Assembly (NCBI GenBank): GCA_002336115.1
Contig: DDEN01000056.1
Coordinates: 1-53,574 of the forward strand
Direction: 5' to 3'
Length of the DNA: 53,574 bases
Origin: Chitinophagaceae bacterium UBA1953
GTDB taxonomy: Bacteria; Bacteroidota; Bacteroidia; Chitinophagales; Chitinophagaceae
Part shown: piece after piece, positions 15,855 to 24,785 of the stretch
How positions within the stretch are numbered: the stretch's first letter is position 1
Layout: every line of letters begins with the position of its first letter
Program-made: the position numbers and the translations under genes
Notes under the pieces: generated by a model
Seen by the model: the letters and a program-made list of their open reading frames with translations, nothing else
Database searches by the model: none
Told to the model about the DNA's origin: nothing

Positions 15855-18800
15855 ATGGCGGGCAACAACGGTTTATACAATCCTGCTTTTGAGCATGATG
15901 CTTGTGGTATTGGTTTTGTAGCCAGTATTAAAGGAAACAAATCTCACCAGCATATCGATGATGCACTTACTGTGCTTGAAAATATGGAACATCGTGGTGC
16001 ATGCGGATGCGAAAATAATACTGGCGATGGTGCCGGTATTATGATTCAGACTCCTCATGAATTTTTCTTTGAAGAATGTTTAAAGCTTGGAGTTCATCTT
16101 CCATCTTTCGGGAAATATGCCGTGGGCGTAATTTTCTTTCCAAAGGAAATTAAATTAAGAGAAGAGTGTCGTGATATTTTCAATAGAAGTGCAGAGAAGC
16201 TTGGTCTTGAAATTCTCACATACAGAAAAGTTCCTGTTAATCCTGATGGAATTGGTCCAACGGCATTAAGTGTTGAACCGGAAATGGAGCAGGTGTTTAT
16301 TGCATCACCCGACCATATCGTTAACCCTGATGAGTTTGAACGCAAACTTTTTGTTTTACGTAACTATGCAACTCATATCATAAATGATACAGTTAAGAAA
16401 GATGCAATTGGTTTTTACATTGCATCGCTTTCTTATAAAACTGTTGTTTATAAAGGACAGCTTACAAGTACACAGGTTCGTGGTTATTTTCCTGATCTTT
16501 CTAACAAACGGGTGGTAAGTGCCTTTGGTTTGGTACATAGCCGTTTTGCAACAAATACATTTCCTTCATGGAAGCTTGCACAGCCATTCCGTTACATTGC
16601 CCACAACGGTGAAATCAATACATTACAGGGAAATCTTAACTGGTTAAAATCAAGTGAACATGGGTTTACATCTCCATACTTTTCGAAAGAAGAAATGGAA
16701 ATGCTTCTGCCGATAGTTACTGGTGGACAATCAGACTCAGCTTGTCTTGATAATATGATTGAACTGCTTGCAATGACAGGTCGCAGTTTACCACATGTGA
16801 TGATGATGTTGATACCGGAAGCATGGGATGGAAACGATCAGATGGATCCGGTAAAAAGAGCTTTCTATGAATATCATGCTTCCATTATGGAACCTTGGGA
16901 TGGTCCGGCATCAATTTCATTTACAGATGGGAAAATTATTGGTGCTACATTAGACAGAAACGGTCTTCGTCCTTCACGCTACTGTATTACAACCGACGAT
17001 CGTGTAATTATGGCAAGTGAAACAGGTGTTGTTTGGGTTGATCCGAAAACAATTATCAAAAAAGGACGCTTACATCCCGGTAAAATGTTTGTTGTTGATA
17101 TGGAGCAGGGACGTATCATCAGCGATGAAGAACTGAAAGAAACCATCTGTTCTCAGAAACCTTACGGAGACTGGCTTAATCAAAATAAAATCAGGTTGGA
17201 GGAATTACCTGAGCCAAGAGTTACATTTACCCACCTGAGCGATGAAAGTATTACAAAATATCAAAAGGCATTTGGTTATTCAACTGAAGATATTGAAACC
17301 ATCATTAAGCCAATGGCGTTGGATGGAAAAGAACCGATAGGTTCAATGGGAACTGATATTCCGCTTGCTGTACTGAGCGATCAGCCGCAGCATTTATCTT
17401 CTTATTTCAAACAGTTATTTGCACAGGTTACAAATCCACCGATTGATCCGATTCGTGAACGGATGGTAATGAGCCTTGCGGCTTTTGTTGGTAATAATGG
17501 CAATCTTCTGGAAGAATCGCCCATGCACTGCCATACAGTAGCATTAAAGCAGCCGATCCTTACAAGCAAAGAGCTGGAAAAAATCAGAAGTATTGATACG
17601 GGAATTTTCCAGGCAAAAACTATACAGATTTATTTTCGTGCTGATGGAAAACCGGGTTCACTCAAAGCTGGTATTGATCGTATTTGCCGCTATGCAGAAG
17701 ATGCTGTACATGACGGGTTTGAAGTAATTATTCTGTGCGACCGTGCTGTTGACAGCGACCACGTAGCTATTCCTACTTTACTTGCAACTGCGGCAGTACA
17801 CCATCACCTTATACGTAAAGGCTTGCGTGGCCAGGTTGGAATTATTGTGGAGGCTGGTGATGTTTGGGAGGTACATCATTTTGCATGTCTTATCGCTTTC
17901 GGTGCTACCGCAATCAACCCATATCTTGCTTTGGCAACCATCCGTAATATGAAAGTAAGCGGTCATTTGCAGACCGATCTGGAATGGGATGTTCTTCGGA
18001 AAAATTATATCAAATCTATCTGCGACGGGTTGCTGAAAGTATTCTCAAAAATGGGAATCTCAACATTGCAATCATACCAGGGTGCACAGATTTTTGAAAT
18101 ACTTGGTATAAACCAGGATGTGGTGGATAAGTATTTTACCGGTGCAACAAGCCGCATTCAGGGTATAGGGTTAGATGAAATTGCCAGAGAAGCTTTAGCT
18201 AAACATTATTTTGCTTTCAGTAAAAAAGATGTTCCTGTTGATCGGTTACCTGTAGGCGGTATTTATCAATGGAAACGTAAAGGGGAGTTTCACTTATTTA
18301 ACCCAACAACCATTCACCTTCTGCAGCAATCGACGAAAACGAATGATTATGGAATGTTTAAGAAATATTCAAAAGTGGTGAACGATCAGAGTGAGAAAGC
18401 GGCAACATTGCGTAGTTTATTTGAATTTAAAAGAAACCGTCCTTCAATAAATATTGATGAGGTAGAGCCTGCTGAAACTATTTACAAACGTTTTGCAACG
18501 GGTGCCATGAGTTTTGGTTCTATTTCGTGGGAAGCACATACAACTCTTGCCATTGCAATGAACCGCTTGGGGGGTAAGAGTAATACGGGAGAAGGCGGTG
18601 AGGATGAAAGAAGATATACTCCGCTCGAAAATGGCGACAGTATGCGTTCTGCAATTAAGCAGGTAGCTTCGGCACGTTTTGGAGTAACAAGCTTATATCT
18701 TACAGAAGCCGATGAACTGCAGATTAAAATGGCACAGGGAGCCAAGCCCGGTGAAGGCGGACAATTACCTGGCCATAAAGTTGATGAATGGATTGGTAAA

Positions 18801-20372
18801 ACACGTCACTCAACACCTGGAGTGGGTTTAATTTCTCCTCCTCCGCATCATGATATTTATTCAATAGAAGATCTGGCTCAGTTAATTTTTGATCTGAAGA
18901 ATGCAAATCGAAAAGCCCGTATAAATGTAAAGCTGGTAAGTAAAGCTGGTGTTGGTACAATTGCTGCAGGTGTTACCAAGGCAAAAGCAGATGTTGTTTT
19001 AATCAGTGGGTTTGATGGCGGTACAGGTGCATCGCCTGTTTCATCAATTAAACATGCCGGGTTGCCGTGGGAACTTGGTCTTGCTGAAACACATCAAACA
19101 CTGGTGAAAAATAAACTACGTAGTCGTGTTGTAGTACAGGCCGATGGGCAGATGAAAACAGCCCGGGATATTGCTGTTGCTGCATTACTTGGTGCTGAAG
19201 AATGGGGCGTGGCAACTGCTGCACTTGTTGTGGAAGGGTGTATAATGATGCGTAAGTGCCACATGAATACATGTCCGGTAGGTGTTGCAACGCAGGATGG
19301 GGAGTTGCGTAAACGGTTTAAAGGCGATCCGGATCATGTGGTGAATTTCTTCCGTTTTATTGTACGAGATTTAAGAGAAATTATGGCTGAACTTGGTTTC
19401 AGAACTGTAGATGAAATGGTTGGACAGGTTGATTGCCTTCAGATGAGGGAAAATATTACTCATTGGAAATTCAGCAAGCTTGATCTCTCTCCTGTTCTTT
19501 ACAAAGAACCGGCCTCTGATTTTACTCCACTTCATTGTGCAGAAGAGCAGGATCATGGTTTGGCAACAGTGCTCGACTGGAAATTACTTGAAGCAGCAAA
19601 ACCGGCAATTGAACGTAAAGAAAAGGTTTCAGTTTCATTTGATATACGAAACACCGATCGTACAGCAGGCACAATTCTTTCAAATGAAATAACAAAGAAA
19701 TACCGGGCAGAGGGATTGCCTGATGATACTATTCATTTCAAATTTAAAGGAACTGCAGGACAGAGTTTCGGAGCATTTAATACAAATGGGGTAACACTTG
19801 AACTCGAAGGCGATGCGAACGATTATTTTGGCAAAGGATTAAGCGGTGCAAGGCTGATTGTTTATCCCGATAAAACTGCAACCTATACACCAGAGGAAAA
19901 TATCATTATTGGTAATGTTGCTTTTTACGGTGCTACCAGTGGAGAAGCATTTATTCGTGGTAAAGCAGGTGAACGTTTTGCAGTACGTAATTCGGGTGCC
20001 AATGTTGTTGTTGAAAGTGTGGGCGATCATGGTTGTGAATATATGACCGGAGGCCGTGTTGTAATTCTTGGCGATACAGGAAGAAACTTTGCTGCAGGAA
20101 TGAGTGGTGGAATTGCTTATGTATATGATGTAAAAAATCATTTCAATAATAATTGCAATAAAGAAATGGTTGAGCTTGATCCTGTAAACAGTGAAGATGC
20201 AGTAGAATTAAAACAGATGATCAGAAAGCATTACGATTATACTGGAAGTACTGTTGCAAAATTTGTGTTGGATGATTTTGAAAATCAGCTCCATCATTTT
20301 ATAAAAGTATTCCCGGCAGATTATAAAAAGGCACTTCAGAAAAGTGCGGCAGCAGTTAGTGCAGGTAAATAA
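15855..20372 (+). CDS. gltB: Glutamate synthase, large subunit
   Basis: GltB takes the amide ammonia of glutamine and transfers it to 2-oxoglutarate. The ATG at 15855 gives 1505 residues and a 16-residue propeptide before the nucleophile Cys17 (EHDACGIGF), which becomes the N-terminus after processing. An in-frame TTG at 15843 is a weaker choice. Domains in order: class II glutamine amidotransferase (17-about 410), central domain, FMN-binding synthase domain (GGTGASPVSSIKHAG), the [3Fe-4S] cysteines near 1129, 1135 and 1140 (CIMMRKCHMNTCPVG), and the C-terminal GXGXG beta-helix. gltD follows after 32 bases. Confidence 0.96.
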   Translation: MAGNNGLYNPAFEHDACGIGFVASIKGNKSHQHIDDALTVLENMEHRGACGCENNTGDGAGIMIQTPHEFFFEECLKLGVHLPSFGKYAVGVIFFPKEIKLREECRDIFNRSAEKLGLEILTYRKVPVNPDGIGPTALSVEPEMEQVFIASPDHIVNPDEFERKLFVLRNYATHIINDTVKKDAIGFYIASLSYKTVVYKGQLTSTQVRGYFPDLSNKRVVSAFGLVHSRFATNTFPSWKLAQPFRYIAHNGEINTLQGNLNWLKSSEHGFTSPYFSKEEMEMLLPIVTGGQSDSACLDNMIELLAMTGRSLPHVMMMLIPEAWDGNDQMDPVKRAFYEYHASIMEPWDGPASISFTDGKIIGATLDRNGLRPSRYCITTDDRVIMASETGVVWVDPKTIIKKGRLHPGKMFVVDMEQGRIISDEELKETICSQKPYGDWLNQNKIRLEELPEPRVTFTHLSDESITKYQKAFGYSTEDIETIIKPMALDGKEPIGSMGTDIPLAVLSDQPQHLSSYFKQLFAQVTNPPIDPIRERMVMSLAAFVGNNGNLLEESPMHCHTVALKQPILTSKELEKIRSIDTGIFQAKTIQIYFRADGKPGSLKAGIDRICRYAEDAVHDGFEVIILCDRAVDSDHVAIPTLLATAAVHHHLIRKGLRGQVGIIVEAGDVWEVHHFACLIAFGATAINPYLALATIRNMKVSGHLQTDLEWDVLRKNYIKSICDGLLKVFSKMGISTLQSYQGAQIFEILGINQDVVDKYFTGATSRIQGIGLDEIAREALAKHYFAFSKKDVPVDRLPVGGIYQWKRKGEFHLFNPTTIHLLQQSTKTNDYGMFKKYSKVVNDQSEKAATLRSLFEFKRNRPSINIDEVEPAETIYKRFATGAMSFGSISWEAHTTLAIAMNRLGGKSNTGEGGEDERRYTPLENGDSMRSAIKQVASARFGVTSLYLTEADELQIKMAQGAKPGEGGQLPGHKVDEWIGKTRHSTPGVGLISPPPHHDIYSIEDLAQLIFDLKNANRKARINVKLVSKAGVGTIAAGVTKAKADVVLISGFDGGTGASPVSSIKHAGLPWELGLAETHQTLVKNKLRSRVVVQADGQMKTARDIAVAALLGAEEWGVATAALVVEGCIMMRKCHMNTCPVGVATQDGELRKRFKGDPDHVVNFFRFIVRDLREIMAELGFRTVDEMVGQVDCLQMRENITHWKFSKLDLSPVLYKEPASDFTPLHCAEEQDHGLATVLDWKLLEAAKPAIERKEKVSVSFDIRNTDRTAGTILSNEITKKYRAEGLPDDTIHFKFKGTAGQSFGAFNTNGVTLELEGDANDYFGKGLSGARLIVYPDKTATYTPEENIIIGNVAFYGATSGEAFIRGKAGERFAVRNSGANVVVESVGDHGCEYMTGGRVVILGDTGRNFAAGMSGGIAYVYDVKNHFNNNCNKEMVELDPVNSEDAVELKQMIRKHYDYTGSTVAKFVLDDFENQLHHFIKVFPADYKKALQKSAAAVSAGK

Positions 20373-20404
20373 ATTTTAAACAGTAGTGATTAAAAATAGT
20401 ATTC

Positions 20405-21907
20405 ATGGGTAAACCAACCGGTTTTTTAGAATTTTCAAGAGAGCTTCCATCAAAGCGAAGCGTGGATGAACGTATCAACGATTACAATGAATTTGTTAAC
20501 CGTTTTTCTGATGAAAAGCTGAATCATCAAAGCGGACGTTGTATGAATTGCGGTGTTCCTTTTTGCCACAGTGGTTGTCCTTTGGGAAATGTAATTCCTG
20601 AATTCAACGATGCAGTATATCGTAAGGAATGGAAAGAGGCATATAATATTTTAACATCAACAAATAATTTCCCTGAATTTACCGGCAGAATTTGTCCTGC
20701 ACCTTGCGAATCTGCATGTGTACTTGGAATTAATCAGCCCGCTGTAACAATTGAAGAAATTGAAAAACATATCATTGAAATAGCTTTTGAAAAAGGGTTC
20801 GTTCAGCCAAAGAAAATTAATAAACGTTCAGGGAAAAAAGTTGCTGTTGTTGGTAGCGGCCCGGCAGGTCTTGCTGCCGCAGCGCAATTGAATTTTGCAG
20901 GCCATTTGGTAACTGTATTTGAGCGTGATGATAAACCCGGGGGATTGCTGCGTTACGGTATTCCTGATTTTAAACTGGAGAAATGGGTAATTGACCGCCG
21001 CATTTCGATCATGGAAGAAGAAGGTGTTACATTTAAATGCAATGCAAATGTTGGAGTAAATTTAAGTGTAAACGATCTGTTGCGTGAATATCATTCAATA
21101 GTACTTGCTGGTGGGTCAACCGTTCCAAGAAATTTACCTGTACCCGGAAGGCAATTGAAAGGTGTTTATTTTGCAATGCAGTTTTTAAAGCAGCAAAATA
21201 AGCGTAATGCAAATATTGATCCTTTGGCTAAAGCAGATGTAGAGAGTAATATTTTTAGTGAAAATATTTTGGCAACCGGAAAAAATGTTGTTGTTATTGG
21301 CGGCGGAGATACCGGCAGCGATTGCGTGGGAACAAGTAATCGGCAAAAAGCAAAAAGCGTAACTCAATTTGAATTGCTGCCCATGCCTCCAAAAGAACGT
21401 ACCGATGCAATGCCCTGGCCAACCTATCCGATGGTTCTTAAAACTTCATCCTCTCACGATGAGGGTGCAAACCGCATGTGGGCTGTTGCTACAAAAGAAT
21501 TTGTGGGAGATGAAAATGGTAATCTGACGGCTTTAAAAATCGTTGATCTCGAATGGAAGTTTGGTGACGATGGCCGCCCTGCATCGTTTACTGAAAAAGA
21601 AGGAAGTGAACGTACAATTCCCTGTGAACTGGCTTTGCTTGCAATGGGTTTTGTAAGTCCGCAATATACAGGTATGCTGGAGCAGCTTGGTGTGGAACTT
21701 GATGAGCGAAAGAATATTAAGGCAACCGAAAAAGATTATCATACCAGCATTAATAAAGTGTTTACTGCAGGCGATATGCGCAGGGGGCAATCACTTGTTG
21801 TATGGGCAATAAGTGAAGGAAGAGAGTGTGCCAGAAAAGTGGATCAGTTTCTTTCCGGGCATTCAATTCTTGAAGCAAAGGATCAGAATGTAATAATTGC
21901 TGTTTAA
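20405..21907 (+). CDS. gltD: Glutamate synthase, small (NADPH) subunit
   Basis: GltD passes electrons from NADPH through FAD and Fe-S clusters to GltB. The 500-residue protein has the two N-terminal cysteine clusters (CMNCGVPFCHSGCPLGN and CPAPCESACVLG), the FAD-binding VAVVGSGPAGLAAAA and the NADPH-binding VVVIGGGDTGSDCVG. It forms an operon with gltB and ends in a strong terminator. Together they supply the glutamate used by IlvE. Confidence 0.95.
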   Translation: MGKPTGFLEFSRELPSKRSVDERINDYNEFVNRFSDEKLNHQSGRCMNCGVPFCHSGCPLGNVIPEFNDAVYRKEWKEAYNILTSTNNFPEFTGRICPAPCESACVLGINQPAVTIEEIEKHIIEIAFEKGFVQPKKINKRSGKKVAVVGSGPAGLAAAAQLNFAGHLVTVFERDDKPGGLLRYGIPDFKLEKWVIDRRISIMEEEGVTFKCNANVGVNLSVNDLLREYHSIVLAGGSTVPRNLPVPGRQLKGVYFAMQFLKQQNKRNANIDPLAKADVESNIFSENILATGKNVVVIGGGDTGSDCVGTSNRQKAKSVTQFELLPMPPKERTDAMPWPTYPMVLKTSSSHDEGANRMWAVATKEFVGDENGNLTALKIVDLEWKFGDDGRPASFTEKEGSERTIPCELALLAMGFVSPQYTGMLEQLGVELDERKNIKATEKDYHTSINKVFTAGDMRRGQSLVVWAISEGRECARKVDQFLSGHSILEAKDQNVIIAV

Positions 21908-21951
21908 GGTAATTTTACATTTTTCTTTTTTTATTACTTCCAACGAGTAAA

Positions 21952-21998
21952 ATATAGTCTAAGTTATTTTTAATTAAGTACTTAGGCTATATTTTTTT
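21952..21998 (+). terminator. Intrinsic terminator after gltD
   Basis: A 13-bp stem with one G-U pair (21952-21964 with 21980-21992) is followed by seven Ts. The rest of the 220-base gap to amt is A/T-rich, with a small AT hairpin at 22082-22104 and no clear promoter box. Confidence 0.85.
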
Positions 21999-22127
21999 AT
22001 TCTTTTCAAAATATATTAAAAAAAATAACATGTGAAATAAATTTGTTAAAATGCCTTAAAATAAATGTAAATTGAGGACATAATAATTTATAATAAAAAT
22101 TATTAATGTAAACCAAAATCGATTACC

Positions 22128-23519
22128 ATGATTAAAAAAGTAACTCCACGACAAATTGCCCCTTTTCTGATATTGGCGGCAGTTGCAATTGCTTCATTGT
22201 TTATTCCGGCTTTACCAAATTTTGAGGATAAAGCAGGAGCTTATAGTCCGGCTGATATTGCCTGGATTATTGTTGCTACCGCACTTGTTTTTTTAATGAC
22301 TCCCGGACTTGCTTTTTTCTATGGCGGAATGGTACACCGAAAAAACGTTATCTCCACAATGATTAAAAGTGTTGTGGCGGCAGGTATTGTTGGTGTGCTG
22401 TGGGTAGTTGTTGGTTTCAGTCTCGCTTTTGGCGATTCAATTGGAGGTATTATCGGTAACCCAACAACATTTATGTTTTTCAAGAATGTTGGTTCTGGTG
22501 CGCCATGGAGTTTAGCTCCTTCCATTCCCTTATTGCTTTTTGCGCTGTTTCAGATGATGTTTGCAGTAATTACACCAGGCTTAGTTGTAGGAGCTGTAGC
22601 GGAACGAATCCGTTTTACAGCTTATATTCTTTTTACAGTATTATTCAGTTTGCTTGTTTATGCACCGTTGGCACACTGGAGCTGGCATCCTGATGGTTTT
22701 CTATTTAAAATGGGTGTTTTGGATTTTGCCGGAGGTACAGTAGTTCATATTTCAGCAGGCTGTGCTGCACTTGCCGGTGCATTAGTATTAAAGCGTCGTA
22801 AAGTACATATTGAACAGAAAGAAATTCCACCGGCGAACGTTCCCTATGTTCTGATTGGTACTGGGCTTTTATGGTTTGGATGGTTTGGTTTTAATGCAGG
22901 TTCAGCTTTAGGTGCAAATTCACTTTCAGTATCTGCATTTGCAACAACGAATACTGCTGCTGCCGCAGCAGGGTTAAGCTGGATGTTTTTTGATGTTTTG
23001 CGTGGCAAAAAACCTTCTGTACTTGGTTTCTGTATTGGGGCCGTAGTTGGTTTGGTCGCAATTACTCCGGCTGCAGGTTTTGTTGCAATTCCTCAAAGTA
23101 TTTTTATTGGAGCTGTTGCTGCAATTATTTCAAACATTGCTGTTTATTACAAACAGAAATCAAGATTGGACGATACGCTTGATGTATTTCCCTGTCATGG
23201 TCTTGGAGGTATGGTAGGTATGCTCATGACTGGTTTTTTTGCTACCAAGGCAATTAATGCAGCAGGCAATGATGGCTGGTTCTATGGCAATTTCTCATTT
23301 TTCTTTACACAGTTTAAGGCATTGCTGATTGTGGTTGCATTCAGTTTCACTGTTTCATTTGCAATTTTCAAGTTCATCAATTTCCTTCTTCCTATCCGTG
23401 TAACTGAAGAAGAAGAAGAAATTGGATTGGATGCATCTCAGCATAATGAAAAATATCTGCAAGGCACCCTGCTTGTTGCAAAAAACGGGCAGGTTGAGGA
23501 AGAACATGCAAGCTTATGA
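22128..23519 (+). CDS. amt: Ammonium transporter (first Amt)
   Basis: The 463-residue, roughly 11-helix membrane protein is an Amt/Mep/Rh channel for ammonium. Conserved features include MTPGLAFFYGGMVHRKNV, Asp199 and His207 of LDFAGGTVVHIS, and the second pore His357 in FPCHGLGGMVGML. It has no signal peptide, and the acidic C-terminal tail is longer than usual. It is followed by a hairpin, a porin gene and a second amt. No PII (glnB/glnK) gene is adjacent, although PII is the normal Amt regulator. Confidence 0.95.
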   Translation: MIKKVTPRQIAPFLILAAVAIASLFIPALPNFEDKAGAYSPADIAWIIVATALVFLMTPGLAFFYGGMVHRKNVISTMIKSVVAAGIVGVLWVVVGFSLAFGDSIGGIIGNPTTFMFFKNVGSGAPWSLAPSIPLLLFALFQMMFAVITPGLVVGAVAERIRFTAYILFTVLFSLLVYAPLAHWSWHPDGFLFKMGVLDFAGGTVVHISAGCAALAGALVLKRRKVHIEQKEIPPANVPYVLIGTGLLWFGWFGFNAGSALGANSLSVSAFATTNTAAAAAGLSWMFFDVLRGKKPSVLGFCIGAVVGLVAITPAAGFVAIPQSIFIGAVAAIISNIAVYYKQKSRLDDTLDVFPCHGLGGMVGMLMTGFFATKAINAAGNDGWFYGNFSFFFTQFKALLIVVAFSFTVSFAIFKFINFLLPIRVTEEEEEIGLDASQHNEKYLQGTLLVAKNGQVEEEHASL

Positions 23520-23565
23520 TAAAATAAATCCTGATTAATTGACAAACAAAACTATTCAAAAAAAA

Positions 23566-23619
23566 GGTACAGCATTTATGATGAATTGTTGACGCAACTC
23601 ATCTGCTGTACCCTTTATT
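23566..23619 (+). terminator. Two-tier hairpin between amt and the porin gene
   Basis: Outer arms 23566-23574 and 23604-23612 pair perfectly over 9 bp. Inner arms 23580-23588 and 23595-23603 pair over 9 bp with one G-T, leaving a five-base bulge and a six-base loop. An A run upstream and TTTATT downstream suggest a terminator usable in both directions, though the T tract is short, so processing or partial read-through is also possible. Confidence 0.55.
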
Positions 23620-23638
23620 AACACTTAAAATCACAACA

Positions 23639-24694
23639 ATGTTACGAAACTTTTTGTCTGCTGCTTCTATTGTTATTCTTTCAGTTTCATCTGTTAATGC
23701 ACAGGATTCAACTGCTAAGGGAAATCTTACTCTTTCAGGATCAGTTGATGGGTATTACCGGTATAATTTTCAGAATGCAAAAGATCATGGTCATTTAAAT
23801 AATTTTACAAGTTTTACCAACTCTCAAAATTCGTTTGAATTAGGTATGGCTTCAATAAAAGCTGATTATGCAATTGGTAAAGTTGATGCCGTTGTTGATC
23901 TTGGTTTTGGTAAAAGAGCTGCTGAATTTTCTTATAATGATGAAGGTACACTTGCAGCAATAAAACAAGCTTACATCTCTTACGCTCCATCTGATAAAGT
24001 AAAATTCTCTTTTGGTAAATGGGGTACTCATGTTGGTTATGAACTGTTAGATGCTTATCTCAATAGAAACTACAGTATGAGTTATATGTTCTCTTATGGT
24101 CCTTTCTTTCACACAGGTTTAAAAGCAGATTTTACAATAAATAAAAATTTTGCTTTTATGCTTGGTGTGGCTAATCCAACCGATAATGTAACTGCAAGTT
24201 TTTCAAAGAAGAATTTTCTTGGGCAAATTCATCTGAACACAACAGACGGTAAGCTTGGTGGTTATCTGAACTATGTTGGTGGTAAGGATATGGCTGATAA
24301 TGGAGTTAGCCAGATTGATGCTGTAATTACAGGGGTTCTTTCAAGCAAATTTAATATAGGTTATAACGGAACAATTAAAACAGTAAAGCCAACTGAAGGT
24401 TCTAAAGGCTCATTTTATGGTTCAGCACTTTACCTGAACTATGATCCAACATCAGTTTTTGGATTAACTGGCAGAGCAGAAATCTTTGATGATAAAGATG
24501 GCGTAGCCGGAATTGGTACAAATATGTTTCAGGCAACACTTTCTGCAAACATTCATATTGATAATCTAACAATCATTCCTGAGTTCAGAGTAGATGCTGC
24601 AAAAGATCCGGTTTTTTATAAAAACTCTGATATAAGCACTCCCTCGTTAAAAAACGCCGGGCAGTTTATTCTTGGATTCACATACCATTTTTAG
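23639..24694 (+). CDS. Outer-membrane beta-barrel porin-like protein between two amt genes
   Basis: The 351-residue protein starts with a signal peptide ending near VSSVNAQ (about residue 21). It continues as alternating polar and aromatic strands (YYRYNFQN, KVKFSFGKWG, YLNYVGG) and ends in the beta-barrel signature FTYHF with a terminal Phe. It resembles the BBP2-like family of putative Bacteroidota barrels. Its place between two ammonium transporters suggests it helps ammonium or another nitrogen source cross the outer membrane; that is inference from context only. Confidence 0.8.
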   Translation: MLRNFLSAASIVILSVSSVNAQDSTAKGNLTLSGSVDGYYRYNFQNAKDHGHLNNFTSFTNSQNSFELGMASIKADYAIGKVDAVVDLGFGKRAAEFSYNDEGTLAAIKQAYISYAPSDKVKFSFGKWGTHVGYELLDAYLNRNYSMSYMFSYGPFFHTGLKADFTINKNFAFMLGVANPTDNVTASFSKKNFLGQIHLNTTDGKLGGYLNYVGGKDMADNGVSQIDAVITGVLSSKFNIGYNGTIKTVKPTEGSKGSFYGSALYLNYDPTSVFGLTGRAEIFDDKDGVAGIGTNMFQATLSANIHIDNLTIIPEFRVDAAKDPVFYKNSDISTPSLKNAGQFILGFTYHF

Positions 24695-24785
24695 TACTAA
24701 TCTGAGACCTGCGAAATACACCATTTTGGTGGAAATAAAAGAAACTGAAAACAGCCTGCCAGAACCATTCTAAAAACGTAGTAAA

